Assembly (NCBI GenBank): GCA_002280565.1
Contig: NCEF01000015.1
Coordinates: 1 to 35,986, forward strand
Source: Sphingomonas sp. 32-66-10
GTDB lineage: Bacteria > Pseudomonadota > Alphaproteobacteria > Sphingomonadales > Sphingomonadaceae
Direction: 5' to 3'
Length of the DNA stretch: 35,986 bases
Made by a program: the position numbers and the translations under genes. This document shows positions 8,332 to 17,149 of this stretch, in pieces (the first letter of the stretch is position 1; the number at the start of each line of letters is the position of its first letter). The notes under the pieces are model-generated. The model saw only the letters and a list, made by a program, of their open reading frames with translations. It was not told where the DNA came from and made no database searches.

Positions 8332-8973
8332 TCACCTATTTGCGCGCTTGGGATCGATCCGCAAGCGGGCATTGCCCTCTATTTTTACGGTCCGCTTGTC
8401 GAGGTCGGCGGTCATCTTGTCCCCGCTGAAGTTACCGAGCGGCGTGCTGCCCGACACATTGCCGGTTCCGGTAAGCTCGCGAGACTTGAGATCGATCGTC
8501 GAATCGCGCGTATCGAGGCGGTACCCGTCGGAAGTGCGGAACTGGATCGGGCCGTCGACCGCGACCTGTTCGCGCTCCATGTCATAGCGCCCCTTGTCCG
8601 CCTTGACCTGTGCCGGGCCCTCCGCGAGCTGGATCGCGGCGGTCAGGTCGTTGAGCTGAACCACCGGCTCGGCCGAGCTTTTCTGCACTGCCGAACCGGC
8701 CTGAAGGACAAAGGCCTGGCCCTTGGCATCGGCCCCGCGATAGCGCGCCGACTGGATGCGCAGCCGCTCGCTGGCGACATCGACCTTGTTCTTGTCGAGC
8801 ATAAACGACACGTCGCCGCCCATGAACAGCGGCGCCATCACCAGAAACGCGCCGAGCACGCCGATGCCGGCGGGCAGGATCGTGAGCAGCGTACGCACGA
8901 TTCGGTCATGGCTGCTGCCAGGCCGCGCCCAGCGCTTGCGCCGCGAGCGTTCCTGGACAGCGATTTCAGACAT
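8332..8973 (-). CDS. lptC: LPS export system periplasmic protein LptC
   Basis: The product is 213 residues. There is a basic cytoplasmic N-terminus (RSRRKRWARPGSSHDR), one membrane segment (about residues 30-50, TLLTILPAGIGVLGAFLVMA) and a periplasmic LptC/OstA-type beta domain. LptC anchors the LptA bridge to LptB2FG. The start at 8973 has GAAGG about 8 bases upstream; the frame extends to 9060, but that part would overlap the 3' end of rnd. It is the second gene of the rnd-lptC-lptA-lptB-rpoN run. Confidence 0.93.
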   Translation of the reverse strand: MSEIAVQERSRRKRWARPGSSHDRIVRTLLTILPAGIGVLGAFLVMAPLFMGGDVSFMLDKNKVDVASERLRIQSARYRGADAKGQAFVLQAGSAVQKSSAEPVVQLNDLTAAIQLAEGPAQVKADKGRYDMEREQVAVDGPIQFRTSDGYRLDTRDSTIDLKSRELTGTGNVSGSTPLGNFSGDKMTADLDKRTVKIEGNARLRIDPKRANR

Positions 8974-9026
8974 TTTGGTGGCCTTCGGCTGAGCGGCACC
9001 AGCGCTTCCGATGCTGTGAACCAAAC

Positions 9027-9647
9027 TCACGCATGTGCGAAAATATCCGTTTCGGGCCAACCGGCGAGATCGAGGTCGGCGCGATGCGGCAGGAAGTCGA
9101 AACAGGCCTGGGCCAGCACCGTCCGCCCTTCGCGCGCCAGGCGGCGGATCAACTCTTCGCGCATCGCGTGCAGGTAGCGCACGTCGGACGCGGCATAGTC
9201 CTTTTGCGCGTCGCTCAGCACCGGGCCGCCCCAGTCGGACGATTGCTGTTGCTTGCTGATTTCCTGCCCCAGCAATTCGCGCACCAGATCCTTGAGCCCA
9301 TGGCGGTCAGTATAGGTGCGCACCAGCCGCGAGGCGATCTTGGTGCAGAACACCGGTGCGGCAGTGACGCCCAGATAATGGCGGATCGCGGCGAGGTCGA
9401 AGCGCGCGAAATGATAGAGTTTCACCCGCGCCGGATCGGCGAGCAGCGCGCGCAGATTGGGCGCGGCATAGTCGCTGTTCGGGCCAAAGCGGACCAGATG
9501 CTCGTCCGGGCCGCCATCGGACAGCTGGACGAGACACAGGCGATCGCGCGGGGTGATCAGCCCCATCGTCTCGGTATCGACGGCGATATCGGCGCCCGGC
9601 GCGAACACGCCCTCGGGCAAATCTTCTTCATGGAGATAAACGGCCAT
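9027..9647 (-). CDS. rnd: RNase D-like 3'-5' exoribonuclease
   Basis: The product is 206 residues and has the DEDDy exonuclease domain: Exo I AVDTETMGL (Asp24, Glu26), Exo II HFARFDLAAI, and Exo III YAASDVRYLH with the Tyr of the DEDDy class. It lacks the HRDC domains of E. coli RNase D, so it is the short form common in alphaproteobacteria. The family trims the 3' ends of tRNAs and other small RNAs. It is the first gene of the minus-strand run leading into lptC, with a 53-base gap. Confidence 0.9.
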   Translation of the reverse strand: MAVYLHEEDLPEGVFAPGADIAVDTETMGLITPRDRLCLVQLSDGGPDEHLVRFGPNSDYAAPNLRALLADPARVKLYHFARFDLAAIRHYLGVTAAPVFCTKIASRLVRTYTDRHGLKDLVRELLGQEISKQQQSSDWGGPVLSDAQKDYAASDVRYLHAMREELIRRLAREGRTVLAQACFDFLPHRADLDLAGWPETDIFAHA

Positions 9648-9692
9648 CGCCTGCGCCTAGCCGGTTATGGCTTAACGCTCAACAACCGCGAA

Positions 9693-10487
9693 TCAGGCAC
9701 CGCCGCCGCCAGCGCGCCTTTCGGCGCGGCGGCGCGATGCCATGTTCAACACCTCGACCATCGCCGAGAAGGCCATGGCGGCGTAGATATAGCCCTTGGG
9801 CACATGCACGCCGAAACCGTCGGCGATCAGCACCGCGCCGATCATCAGCAGGAAGCCGAGCGCGAGCATGACCACGGTCGGGTTGCGCTTGATGAAATTG
9901 GCGAGCGGGTCGGCGGCGATCAGCATCACGATGACGGTGACGATCACCGCGACGAACATGATCACGATCTCGTCGGTCATGCCGACCGCAGTCAGGATCG
10001 AATCGACCGAGAACACCATGTCGAGCAGGATGATCTGGAAGATTGCCGACCCGAAGTTCATTGTCGCGACCTGCTTCTTGTCGAGCACGTCATGGTCGCT
10101 GGGCACCGGATCGATCGTGTGGTGGATTTCCTTGGTCGCCTTCCACAGCAGGAACAGGCCGCCGGCAATCAGGATCAGGTCGCGCCACGAGAAGGCGGTC
10201 TCGAAGCTCGGCTCCCCGGTCGGGCCCGTTGCGCCCTGAATGCCGAGGTCGAACACCGGCGTGGTCAGCGAGACGATGACGAAAATCATCGAGAGCAACA
10301 GGATCCGCATCACCAGCGCCAGGCCGATGCCGATTCGCCGCGCCTTTTGCTGCTGATGCTCGGGCAGCTTGTTGGTCAGGATCGAGATGAAGATGAGATT
10401 GTCGATTCCCAGCACCACCTCCATCACGATCAGGGTGACGAGGGCGGCCCAGGCGGCCGGATCGGTGATCAGCGCTGCGATATCCAT
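9693..10487 (-). CDS. TerC/YoaE-type integral membrane protein
   Basis: The product is 264 residues with about seven membrane segments. Both TerC repeats are visible: [13 protein letters not shown] near the N-terminus and [16 protein letters not shown] in the second half, each with the conserved membrane Asp. A cytoplasmic basic loop ([13 protein letters not shown]) and a KEIHHTI loop follow the family pattern. TerC proteins are linked to tellurite resistance and, in better-studied cases, to Mn2+ export, including during protein secretion. The start at 10487 gives the family N-terminus MDIAALI. The gene is divergent from the cold-shock gene across a 203-base gap. Confidence 0.9.
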   Translation of the reverse strand: MDIAALITDPAAWAALVTLIVMEVVLGIDNLIFISILTNKLPEHQQQKARRIGIGLALVMRILLLSMIFVIVSLTTPVFDLGIQGATGPTGEPSFETAFSWRDLILIAGGLFLLWKATKEIHHTIDPVPSDHDVLDKKQVATMNFGSAIFQIILLDMVFSVDSILTAVGMTDEIVIMFVAVIVTVIVMLIAADPLANFIKRNPTVVMLALGFLLMIGAVLIADGFGVHVPKGYIYAAMAFSAMVEVLNMASRRRAERRAGGGGA

Positions 10488-10690
10488 GGCGCCTCTGTGC
10501 CGTCGCGCGCGGCGCCGCGCAAGTATCCGTCGAACCGGTGCCAAAATCGCGACGAAAATGTTCGCGCATCTTCGCGATCTGGTCTATGTCCGATTCCATA
10601 GGCGTGTCGCAAACGCCGGAATAGCTGCGCCTTCGTCCGGTGTCAGCCGTTCGATTCGAATATGGGCGAACCGGGAAGACGAACAGGGCA

Positions 10691-11509
10691 ATGAGTTTTG
10701 ATCGAGGGCGCCGCGGCGAGCGCGGCGGACGTGGCAGAGACAAGCGCGACGGCTTCGGCGGCGACGATTTCGGTGGTGGCAGCAGCTTCGGCGACCGCGG
10801 CGGCTTTGGCGGCGGTTTTGGTGATCGCGGCGGCTTCGGCGGCGGTGATCGCTTCGGCGGCGGCGGTGGCGGCGGCGGTGGTTACCGCGGCGGCAGCGGC
10901 GGCTTTGGCGGCGGCGGTGGCGGCGGCGGCTTTGGTGGTGGCGGCGGCGGCGGTGGCCGCGGCATGCCCCCGCAGGTCGTTGGCGAAGGCACCGGCGTCG
11001 TAAAGTTCTTCAACGCACAGAAGGGCTTCGGCTTCGTCGTCCGCGATGACGGCGGCGAAGACGTGTTCGTGCACATCAGCGCGGTCGAGCAGGCCGGCCT
11101 GACCGGTCTGGCGGAAGGCCAGCCGCTGGGCTTCACGCTGGTCGATCGTGGCGGGCGCATCAGCGCGACCGACCTCAAGATCGACGGCGAGCCGATGCCG
11201 GTCGAGGATCGTGGGCCTCCGCGTGAGCGGAGCGATCGTCCCGAGCGCGGCCCCGGTGGCGGCGGCATGGGCGGCCCGCAGCGTCAGCTGACGGGTGAGA
11301 AGGCGACCGGAACGGTCAAGTTCTTCAACGCCATGAAGGGCTTCGGCTTCATCCAGCGTGACGACGGCCAGCCCGATGCGTTCGTGCACATCAGTGCGGT
11401 CGAGCGCGCCGGCATGCCGACGCTCAACGAAGGCGATCGGCTCGAGTTCGAGCTCGAAGTGGACCGTCGCGGCAAGTACGCCGCGGTGAACCTGACGCCC
11501 GGCTCGTAA
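10691..11509 (+). CDS. Gly-rich (RGG) protein with two cold-shock domains
   Basis: The product is 272 residues. Residues 1-90 are almost entirely Gly, Phe, Asp and Arg with repeated RGG/GGF units. Cold-shock domain 1 spans about 100-163 (RNP1 KGFGFV, RNP2 DVFVHI) and domain 2 about 205-268 (KGFGFI, DAFVHI), joined by a Pro/Arg/Gly linker. Cold-shock domains bind single-stranded RNA or DNA and act as RNA chaperones. An RGG-rich N-terminus is unusual for bacterial Csp proteins, is disordered, and could add non-specific RNA binding or condensate formation (inference). The ATG at 10691 follows CAGGGCA. The 203-base upstream gap may hold a long regulated leader. The coding DNA at 10860-10965 is a low-complexity GGC/GGT repeat. 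Confidence 0.92.
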   Translation: MSFDRGRRGERGGRGRDKRDGFGGDDFGGGSSFGDRGGFGGGFGDRGGFGGGDRFGGGGGGGGGYRGGSGGFGGGGGGGGFGGGGGGGGRGMPPQVVGEGTGVVKFFNAQKGFGFVVRDDGGEDVFVHISAVEQAGLTGLAEGQPLGFTLVDRGGRISATDLKIDGEPMPVEDRGPPRERSDRPERGPGGGGMGGPQRQLTGEKATGTVKFFNAMKGFGFIQRDDGQPDAFVHISAVERAGMPTLNEGDRLEFELEVDRRGKYAAVNLTPGS

Positions 11510-11519
11510 AGCACGTCCC

Positions 11520-12350
11520 ATGTTCCGGCTGACCATTGCCGGACGGGGGATCATCGCGGGGGCTGCCCTGGCCATATTGGCCGCGGCAGCCCCTGTTGTT
11601 TCGGCTCCCGGCCCAACCCAGACGACAGCACCCGCCCCTGCCCCCACCGAGGTGCCGGTCGAGGCCGCGCGCATCCTCGCCACCCATCCGCACGATAGCA
11701 GCGCCTTTACCCAGGGCCTGTTCTTCGCCGACGGGGCACTGTTCGAAAGCACCGGTCAGCATGGCGAATCGGTGGTGCGCGAGGTCGACCTGCTCACCGG
11801 CAAGGTCCGGCGTGAGGTGCGTTTGCCGCGCGAATATTTCGGCGAGGGCAGCACCGGCTGGGGCGACACGATCATCAGCCTGACCTGGAAGCATGGCAAG
11901 GCATTCCGCTGGGATCGCCGCACGCTGCGCCAGATCGGCACGTTCAGCTATTCGGGCGAGGGTTGGGGTCTGACCCAGGACGGCAAGAGCCTGATCCTGA
12001 GCGACGGCACGCCCGAACTGCGCTTCCTCGATCCCGTCACCTTCGCCGAGCAGCGCCGCATCACCGTTACCTATCAGGGCCACCCGATTCGTCGCCTCAA
12101 CGAGCTGGAATATGTGCGCGGCGAGATCCTGGCGAATATCTGGCACCAGGATCTGATCGTGCGGATCGACCCGGCAAGCGGAGTCATCATCGGCGTGATC
12201 GACCTGCGCGACCTTGCCGCCGCGGTTCCGGTGCGCGATTCCGAAGCGGTGCTCAACGGCATCGCCTATGACGACAAGACCGGGAAGCTCTACATCACTG
12301 GCAAGAACTGGCCCTCGCTCTACGAAATCGCGCTGCCAACCGCGAACTGA
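11520..12350 (+). CDS. Secreted glutaminyl-peptide cyclotransferase
   Basis: The product is 276 residues. Residues 1-29 form a signal peptide, and residues 30-48 are a Pro/Ala/Thr-rich linker. The rest matches the plant/bacterial-type glutamine cyclotransferase beta-propeller: the HDSSAFTQGLFFADGALFES start, STGWGDTII, and LNELEYVRGEILANIWHQD are characteristic. The enzyme converts N-terminal Gln of peptides to pyroglutamate. The gene begins 10 bases after the cold-shock gene in the same direction. Its stop codon directly abuts the stop of the convergent DUF1176 gene, with no spacer. Confidence 0.88.
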   Translation: MFRLTIAGRGIIAGAALAILAAAAPVVSAPGPTQTTAPAPAPTEVPVEAARILATHPHDSSAFTQGLFFADGALFESTGQHGESVVREVDLLTGKVRREVRLPREYFGEGSTGWGDTIISLTWKHGKAFRWDRRTLRQIGTFSYSGEGWGLTQDGKSLILSDGTPELRFLDPVTFAEQRRITVTYQGHPIRRLNELEYVRGEILANIWHQDLIVRIDPASGVIIGVIDLRDLAAAVPVRDSEAVLNGIAYDDKTGKLYITGKNWPSLYEIALPTAN

Positions 12351-13361
12351 TCAGCGCGGCACGGCCTTTGCCCGCCACACCGTCAGCCAGTTGATCGATC
12401 CGCGACATTCGCCCATCCCGCGCGCCTCGGTCAGGCGGAAGCGGGTGCCGTCCCAGACATAGGTTTCCGCGCTTCCGCAATCACCGATGCCGCGCCCCTT
12501 GGCATAGCTGCTCAAATCTCCGGTCGTTAGGTCGAACCCGGCATTGACCAGCATCGGCGGGCCGTCTGCGGTCCACCCGGGTGGCGAATCGAATGCGGCA
12601 ATCTCCGCCTTCCCGCCCCGGACAACATAGGCGATGCTCGAAAAATTGTACGCCCCCGCACCACACGGGACCAGCGCCAACGTCGCGCCGCCTCCAAGCG
12701 CGTAGCGCTCGACCTCGGGCCGCGCCTCGCCCGCATAATTTTCGGCGCAGTCCGACTGGGTCCACAGCTGTGCGGGCAGCGCGGGAGACAGCGCAGCCGG
12801 TGTTCCGGCTGGACGGGTCGAGGCAATCACCGGCAGCGCTGGCGCGACGGGTACCGCGCTGGCGGGATTGGCACCCTTGGCGACGGCAGCGGTCGTCGTC
12901 CCCGCCCTGCCCTGCTCGGCATCGATGAAGCGCAGCGATGCCGATGAGCCCGACAGCGAGATGCGCCCGAGCGGCTTGCCCGCGCTATTGCGGACGACCA
13001 CTGCCTTGCCGTTGGCCAGCGCATCGACCAGCGTCAGCGCTTCGGCGCCACTAAACGAATCGCCGCGCCACACCGCCGCCGCACTGGCCGCGGGTGCGCC
13101 CTCGACCTGTACGGTCATTCCGGCGGGTGCGTCCTCGCCCATCAGCTCGACTGCCCATCCGCCAGTCGGCCCGGCATCACGCGTCACCGCCATCTGCCAG
13201 CCATCGTCGGACCAATCGCCGCCCTCGGGCTGGAGCGAGGTCATCTCGCACCGCTTCACATTGTCGCAGGCGACGACCCAGTCGCCAAAGGTCTTCATCG
13301 GCCCCTGTTGCGGGGCGGCCTGGGCGAGCGCGAAGGCGGCAAGGATCAGCATGGCGCGCAT
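12351..13361 (-). CDS. DUF1176 family periplasmic protein
   Basis: The product is 336 residues with a short signal peptide (MRAMLILAAFALAQA). The DUF1176 pattern is visible: FGDWVVACDNVKRCEMTSL at the N-terminus, GDSFSGAEALTLVDALANG in the middle, and CGSAETYVWDGTRFRLTEARGMGECRGS near the end. There are several paired Cys residues suited to disulfides in the periplasm. Biochemical function of this family is not established. An Ala/Pro/Thr-rich linker splits two halves around residues 180-205. A second Met three codons in (13352) has better ribosome-binding spacing (AGG) and may be the true start. It is divergent from the dehydrogenase gene by about 47 bases. Confidence 0.83.
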   Translation of the reverse strand: MRAMLILAAFALAQAAPQQGPMKTFGDWVVACDNVKRCEMTSLQPEGGDWSDDGWQMAVTRDAGPTGGWAVELMGEDAPAGMTVQVEGAPAASAAAVWRGDSFSGAEALTLVDALANGKAVVVRNSAGKPLGRISLSGSSASLRFIDAEQGRAGTTTAAVAKGANPASAVPVAPALPVIASTRPAGTPAALSPALPAQLWTQSDCAENYAGEARPEVERYALGGGATLALVPCGAGAYNFSSIAYVVRGGKAEIAAFDSPPGWTADGPPMLVNAGFDLTTGDLSSYAKGRGIGDCGSAETYVWDGTRFRLTEARGMGECRGSINWLTVWRAKAVPR

Positions 13362-13408
13362 CCTAGCGGTTCGCGCGGCGACGCGGTAGGAGGCGCGCAA
13401 CAGATTTG

Positions 13409-14290
13409 ATGGAGATGGCGATGAAGACGGTTGGCGTGATCGGCGCGGGGCAGATGGGGGCGGGCATCGCCCAGGTTTCGGCGCAGGCGGGCTATCGCGT
13501 GCTGCTGTCCGACATGGATGTGGAACGCGCCGAAAAGGGCAAGGCGGGCATCGCCAAGCAGCTCGCCCGCGCGGTGGAAAAGGAAAAGATCACCGCCGCT
13601 GCCCGCGACGCGGCGCTCGCCAATATCGAATGCGTCGGCGGCACCGACGCCTTCGCGCCGTGCGACCTCGTCATCGAGGCCGCGACCGAGCGCGAGGAGA
13701 TTAAGCGCACGATCTTTACCAATGTCGGCAAGGTGCTGAGCGACACCGCGATCCTCGCCAGCAACACCTCGTCGATCCCGATCACCCGGCTGGCGCAGGC
13801 GGCGCCCGATCCCGCGCGCTTCATGGGCGTGCATTTCTTCAATCCCGTCCCGGTGATGGGCCTGATTGAGCTGATCCGCGGCCTTGCCACCAGCGACGCG
13901 ACCGTCGCGGCGGTCGAGGCGTTCGGCAAGACGCTGAACAAGCGCATCGTCCACGCCAACGACGCGCCGGGCTTCATCGTCAACCGCGTGCTGATGCCGT
14001 TCCTCAACGAAGCGTGCTTCGCGGTCGGTGAAGGCGTGGCGACGATCCCGGACGTCGATGCGGCGATTCAGCTCGGCCTCAACCACCCGATGGGGCCGTT
14101 CACGCTGGCCGACTTCATCGGTCTCGACACCTGCCTGGAGATCACCCGCGTGCTGTTCGAAGGCACCGGCGACCCCAAATTCCGCCCTGCCCCGCTGCTG
14201 ATCAAATATGTCGAGGCCGGCTGGTATGGGCGGAAGACCGGGCGTGGATTCTATGACTATTCAGGCGCGGAGCCGGTGCCGACGCGCTGA
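13409..14290 (+). CDS. hbd: 3-hydroxybutyryl-CoA dehydrogenase
   Basis: The product is 293 residues, the usual single-function length. It has the NAD-binding [14 protein letters not shown] at the N-terminus, SNTSSIPIT, the catalytic His in [16 protein letters not shown], and [14 protein letters not shown] in the C-terminal dimerisation part. It oxidises L-3-hydroxyacyl-CoA with NAD+ in short-chain fatty acid or polyhydroxybutyrate-related metabolism. Three close ATGs (13409, 13415, 13421) are possible starts: AGGAGG at 13388 is 15 bases from the first, and GGAG sits 6 bases before the third (MKTVGVIG). The 3' end overlaps the convergent hypothetical gene by 34 bases. Confidence 0.93.
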   Translation: MEMAMKTVGVIGAGQMGAGIAQVSAQAGYRVLLSDMDVERAEKGKAGIAKQLARAVEKEKITAAARDAALANIECVGGTDAFAPCDLVIEAATEREEIKRTIFTNVGKVLSDTAILASNTSSIPITRLAQAAPDPARFMGVHFFNPVPVMGLIELIRGLATSDATVAAVEAFGKTLNKRIVHANDAPGFIVNRVLMPFLNEACFAVGEGVATIPDVDAAIQLGLNHPMGPFTLADFIGLDTCLEITRVLFEGTGDPKFRPAPLLIKYVEAGWYGRKTGRGFYDYSGAEPVPTR

Positions 14291-14742
14291 GCAAAGGTCA
14301 GCGTCAGACTGTCGCCGACCGGAATCGCGTCCCATTGCGCGGTCAGGTCGGCGATGTGGTCGCGGATCGCGAGGATCGTATCCGCATCGACTGGAAGCAT
14401 AGGGCAGGATCGCGCGTCGCAGGTGACGCGGTATAGATCGATCATTGCGTCGGACGGGGTCGTGCCGCCCGACCAACCATCGCCCTGAAACACCTCGACC
14501 AGCCGCTCAACTCCCTCCGATTCGGCATCCGCATCCATTCGGAAGTCCGCCGCCTCGCCATGCGCCACGCGGGTGAGGAAGCCGCGTCGGTGCAGCGCAT
14601 CCTCGACCGCGAAATGGACCATGTCGTGCGGGATGATCCGCTGCTTTGGGCAGACGAGCGTATCCGTCACCGCCCCGTCGCGTAGCACCTCCAGCCGGTC
14701 CTCCTTTCCGCTCCCCTTGATGAAGCGGAAAGCGGTGGTCAC
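14257..14742 (-). CDS. Hypothetical protein, translationally coupled to nupC
   Basis: I do not recognise the family. The frame gives 161 residues from a GTG (14742-14740) that overlaps the nupC stop as GTGA, which suggests coupling to that gene. The protein is soluble. It begins [23 protein letters not shown], has a [18 protein letters not shown] segment around residues 38-55, and a Cys pair (TCDARSC) near 110. There is no signal peptide. Codon use is normal for the window. The 3' end overlaps the convergent dehydrogenase gene. Function unknown. Confidence 0.68.
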   Translation of the reverse strand: MTTAFRFIKGSGKEDRLEVLRDGAVTDTLVCPKQRIIPHDMVHFAVEDALHRRGFLTRVAHGEAADFRMDADAESEGVERLVEVFQGDGWSGGTTPSDAMIDLYRVTCDARSCPMLPVDADTILAIRDHIADLTAQWDAIPVGDSLTLTFAQRVGTGSAPE

Positions 14743-16007
14743 GGCAGCATCAGTCCCGCCAGCGCCGCACTCAGCAGATTCGCGAGGCTGCCCGCGAGCA
14801 GCGCCTTGATCCCGAGCTTGGCGATCATCGGGCGCTGGTTGGGCGCGAGGCTGCCGGTCGCGGCCATCTGGATCGCGATCGAGCTGAAATTGGCGAAACC
14901 GCACAGCGCGAAGGTGATGATCGCGGTGCTGCGCTCGCTCAACCCCTGCGTCTGGCCGAGGTTGAGGAAGGCGACGAATTCGTTGAGCACCATCTTGGTT
15001 CCGAACAGGCCGCCAGCCGCAGCGGTCTCGTTCCACGGAATGCCGACCAGGAACATCACCGGGGCAAAGGCGGTGCCGATGATCCCCTGGAAGGTCAGGT
15101 CGGGATAGCCGAACAGGCCGCCCACCGTGCCGAGCAGGCCGTTGGCAAGCGCGACCAATGCGACAAAGGCGAGCACCATCGCGCCGACCGCCACCGCGAT
15201 CTTCACGCCGGTCTGCGCGCCCATCGCCGCGGCCATGATGATGTTGGCGGCGCGTTCCTCGTCCACCTCATTCTCGACCGCGCGGATCACCGCTTCCTCG
15301 CCATCGACCAGCGTGTCTTCGAGCGGGAGTTCGTCCGCCTTGGTCACAGGCTCGTCGGGCATCATGATCTTGGCCATCAGCAGCCCGCCGGGCGCGGCCA
15401 TGAAGCTGGCGGCGAGCAGGAACTGGATGTTGATCCCCATCGCCGCATAGGCCGCAAGGATCGTCCCCGCGACACCGGCCATGCCGACCGACATGATCGC
15501 GAACAGCTGCGACGGGGTCAGGCTGGCGAGATAGGGGCGGATCACCAGCGGCGATTCGCTCTGGCCGACAAAGATGTTCGCGGCCGAACACAGCGATTCG
15601 ACCTTGCTGACCCCGGTCACCTTCTCGATCGCGCCGCCGATCCAGCGGACCAGGAACTGCATGATCTTGAGGTGGTAGAGCACTGAAACGAGCGCGGCGA
15701 AGAAGATGATGACCGGCAGCGCGGCGATTGCGAAGCTCTGTCCGCCGACTTCGGGCCGGGCGAGCGGGCCGAAGATGAAGTCGGTCCCCGCCTGGGCATA
15801 GCCGAGCAGCGCCGACACGCCCTTTGCCATTCCCTCGATCGCGGCGCGACCGGCCGGGACGTAGAGCACGAGGAAGGCGATCCCCGCCTGCAGGGCAAAG
15901 GCCGGGCCGACGACCCGGAGGCGGATCGCGCGCTTGTTCGAGGAGAGCAGGAAGGCGATCGCGAGAATCGCGACGATGCCGAGAATGCCGATCGGAAGAT
16001 TGTTCAA
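14739..16007 (-). CDS. nupC: CNT-family nucleoside transporter
   Basis: The product is 422 residues with many membrane segments, the right size for bacterial concentrative nucleoside transporters. The family core is clear: GQSESPLVIRPYL in the substrate-binding re-entrant region, a Cys-containing SLCSAANIFVG just before it, and GNA-type segments LNEFVAFLNLG and ALCGFANFSSIAIQ in the second half. The family imports nucleosides with H+ or Na+ across the inner membrane. A charged cytoplasmic insertion (EPVTKADELPLEDTLVDGEE) lies mid-protein. It is divergent from the YhhQ-like gene across 115 bases, and both concern nucleobase or nucleoside-type import. Confidence 0.94.
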   Translation of the reverse strand: MNNLPIGILGIVAILAIAFLLSSNKRAIRLRVVGPAFALQAGIAFLVLYVPAGRAAIEGMAKGVSALLGYAQAGTDFIFGPLARPEVGGQSFAIAALPVIIFFAALVSVLYHLKIMQFLVRWIGGAIEKVTGVSKVESLCSAANIFVGQSESPLVIRPYLASLTPSQLFAIMSVGMAGVAGTILAAYAAMGINIQFLLAASFMAAPGGLLMAKIMMPDEPVTKADELPLEDTLVDGEEAVIRAVENEVDEERAANIIMAAAMGAQTGVKIAVAVGAMVLAFVALVALANGLLGTVGGLFGYPDLTFQGIIGTAFAPVMFLVGIPWNETAAAGGLFGTKMVLNEFVAFLNLGQTQGLSERSTAIITFALCGFANFSSIAIQMAATGSLAPNQRPMIAKLGIKALLAGSLANLLSAALAGLMLP

Positions 16008-16122
16008 CTAAAGGACCCCTTCGTGCCGCGTCTGCGCGCAGCGTTCCGGGGTGGCACCATAACGTGTGACGCGCGCACCGCTAGGTGCTTCCGTATCGCG
16101 TGAATCCGCGTTACGCAGCACA

Positions 16123-16761
16123 ATGACCACACCGGCTCCGCTGACGCGCTCGCTCTTCGTCCTTTCGATCTTTTATGGCGGCATGGTCTGCATCGCGGGC
16201 GTGCTCGGCAACAAGCAGGTGGCACTGGGGCCGCTGGCGGTGGAGGCGGGGATCTTTGCCTTCCTTTTGCTAGTCGCGGTGTCGAGCGCGATTGCGGAAC
16301 TGCACGGGCGCGTGACCGCGAACCAGCTGGTGCGCTTCGGCTTTATCCCGCTGCTCGCATCGATGCTGTTGTCCTGGCTGGTCTGGGCGCTGCCCGCTTC
16401 GCCCAAGATGGGGCCGGAATATCGCGACGCGATCCAGCTGATCCTCGGGACCACCTGGCGCATCTGGGGCGCGGGGATCGTCGCCTATGGCGTGTCGCAG
16501 ACGCTGAACGTCACCATTTTCAGCGCGATGCGCGGCGGCGAGGGCGGCAAAATGCTGTGGTTGCGCGCCGGCGTCGCGGGCATTCTCAGCCAGATCGTCG
16601 ATACGCTGATCTTCATCACCCTCGCCTTTTACGGCGAATTCCCGATCGGTCCGTTGCTGGTCGGCCAGCTGATTTCGAAGATCGTGCTGTCGGCGCTGCT
16701 GGTACCGGTGCTGATCTACGCCTTTGTCGCGCTCGGGCGGCGGCTGGACCGGGCGGGCTGA
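16123..16761 (+). CDS. YhhQ/VUT-family queuosine-precursor transporter
   Basis: The product is 212 residues with about six membrane segments. The C-terminal part has the family pattern YGVSQTLNVTIFSAMR followed by GILSQIVDTLIFITLAFYG, matching the conserved SQ...D-T-x-x-F-x-x-x-A-F of YhhQ proteins. YhhQ imports preQ0/preQ1 for queuosine tRNA modification; an older family name is VUT (vitamin uptake). The start at 16123 gives MTTPAPLTRSLF; its ribosome binding site is weak. I saw no preQ1 riboswitch in the 115-base leader. Specificity is inferred from family only. Confidence 0.82.
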   Translation: MTTPAPLTRSLFVLSIFYGGMVCIAGVLGNKQVALGPLAVEAGIFAFLLLVAVSSAIAELHGRVTANQLVRFGFIPLLASMLLSWLVWALPASPKMGPEYRDAIQLILGTTWRIWGAGIVAYGVSQTLNVTIFSAMRGGEGGKMLWLRAGVAGILSQIVDTLIFITLAFYGEFPIGPLLVGQLISKIVLSALLVPVLIYAFVALGRRLDRAG

Positions 16762-16777
16762 CACCCGCCGGTGCGGG

Positions 16778-17149
16778 TCATGCCCGCGCCTTGGTCCGCA
16801 GCGATTGGCAATAGCCGATGGTAATCGCGAGCCCGGCAACGACCGCGCCGCCGCCGACGAACACCGCCGTCTGGATCGGCAATATCGCGAACGCGGCGGC
16901 GTAGATCAGCCCGCTGATCACGAGCGACCAGCCGCCGACGCGGTGCACCTTGCGCGCGAGTTCGCTTGGCACGAAGCGCTTGGGCATCATGTTGCCGAAC
17001 CACGCGACCATCAGTCCGGTCGCACCCAGCACGATCCGCGTGACCGTGTCGTGATCGATATGCCCGGCACTGCGCGCCGCACTCAAGCCCAATGCCAGCA
17101 CGACGATGCCGACGCCCCAGGCGAGGCTGATCTTGGTTTCGCTGTTCAT
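16778..17149 (-). CDS. SdpI-like small membrane protein
   Basis: The product is 123 residues with about four membrane segments. A central stretch, WFGNMMPKRF followed by ARKVHRVGGW, resembles the GN-x-x-PK ... W-x-x-THR-x-GG pattern of the SdpI/YhfL family, whose founding member is the Bacillus immunity and signal protein for the SdpC toxin. The start (17149) overlaps the stop of the upstream ArsR-type gene as ATGA, so the two are translationally coupled. In Bacillus SdpI sequesters the repressor SdpR at the membrane; whether that happens here is inference. No toxin gene is seen nearby. Confidence 0.7.
   Translation of the reverse strand: MNSETKISLAWGVGIVVLALGLSAARSAGHIDHDTVTRIVLGATGLMVAWFGNMMPKRFVPSELARKVHRVGGWSLVISGLIYAAAFAILPIQTAVFVGGGAVVAGLAITIGYCQSLRTKARA

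Noticed and set aside
9033-10601. 522-residue plus-strand open frame across rnd and terC
   Set aside because: It is antisense to two well-supported genes and rich in His/Asp/Gln, as expected for shadow translation.
10643-11752. Long Ala/Thr-rich open frame on the minus strand opposite the cold-shock gene
   Set aside because: It is a frame shadow of the GGC-rich repeat; cold-shock motifs, ribosome binding site and codon pattern support the plus-strand gene only.
16008-16122. Possible preQ1 riboswitch ahead of the YhhQ-like gene
   Set aside because: No class I-type or class II-type conserved core is visible in the 115-base leader.
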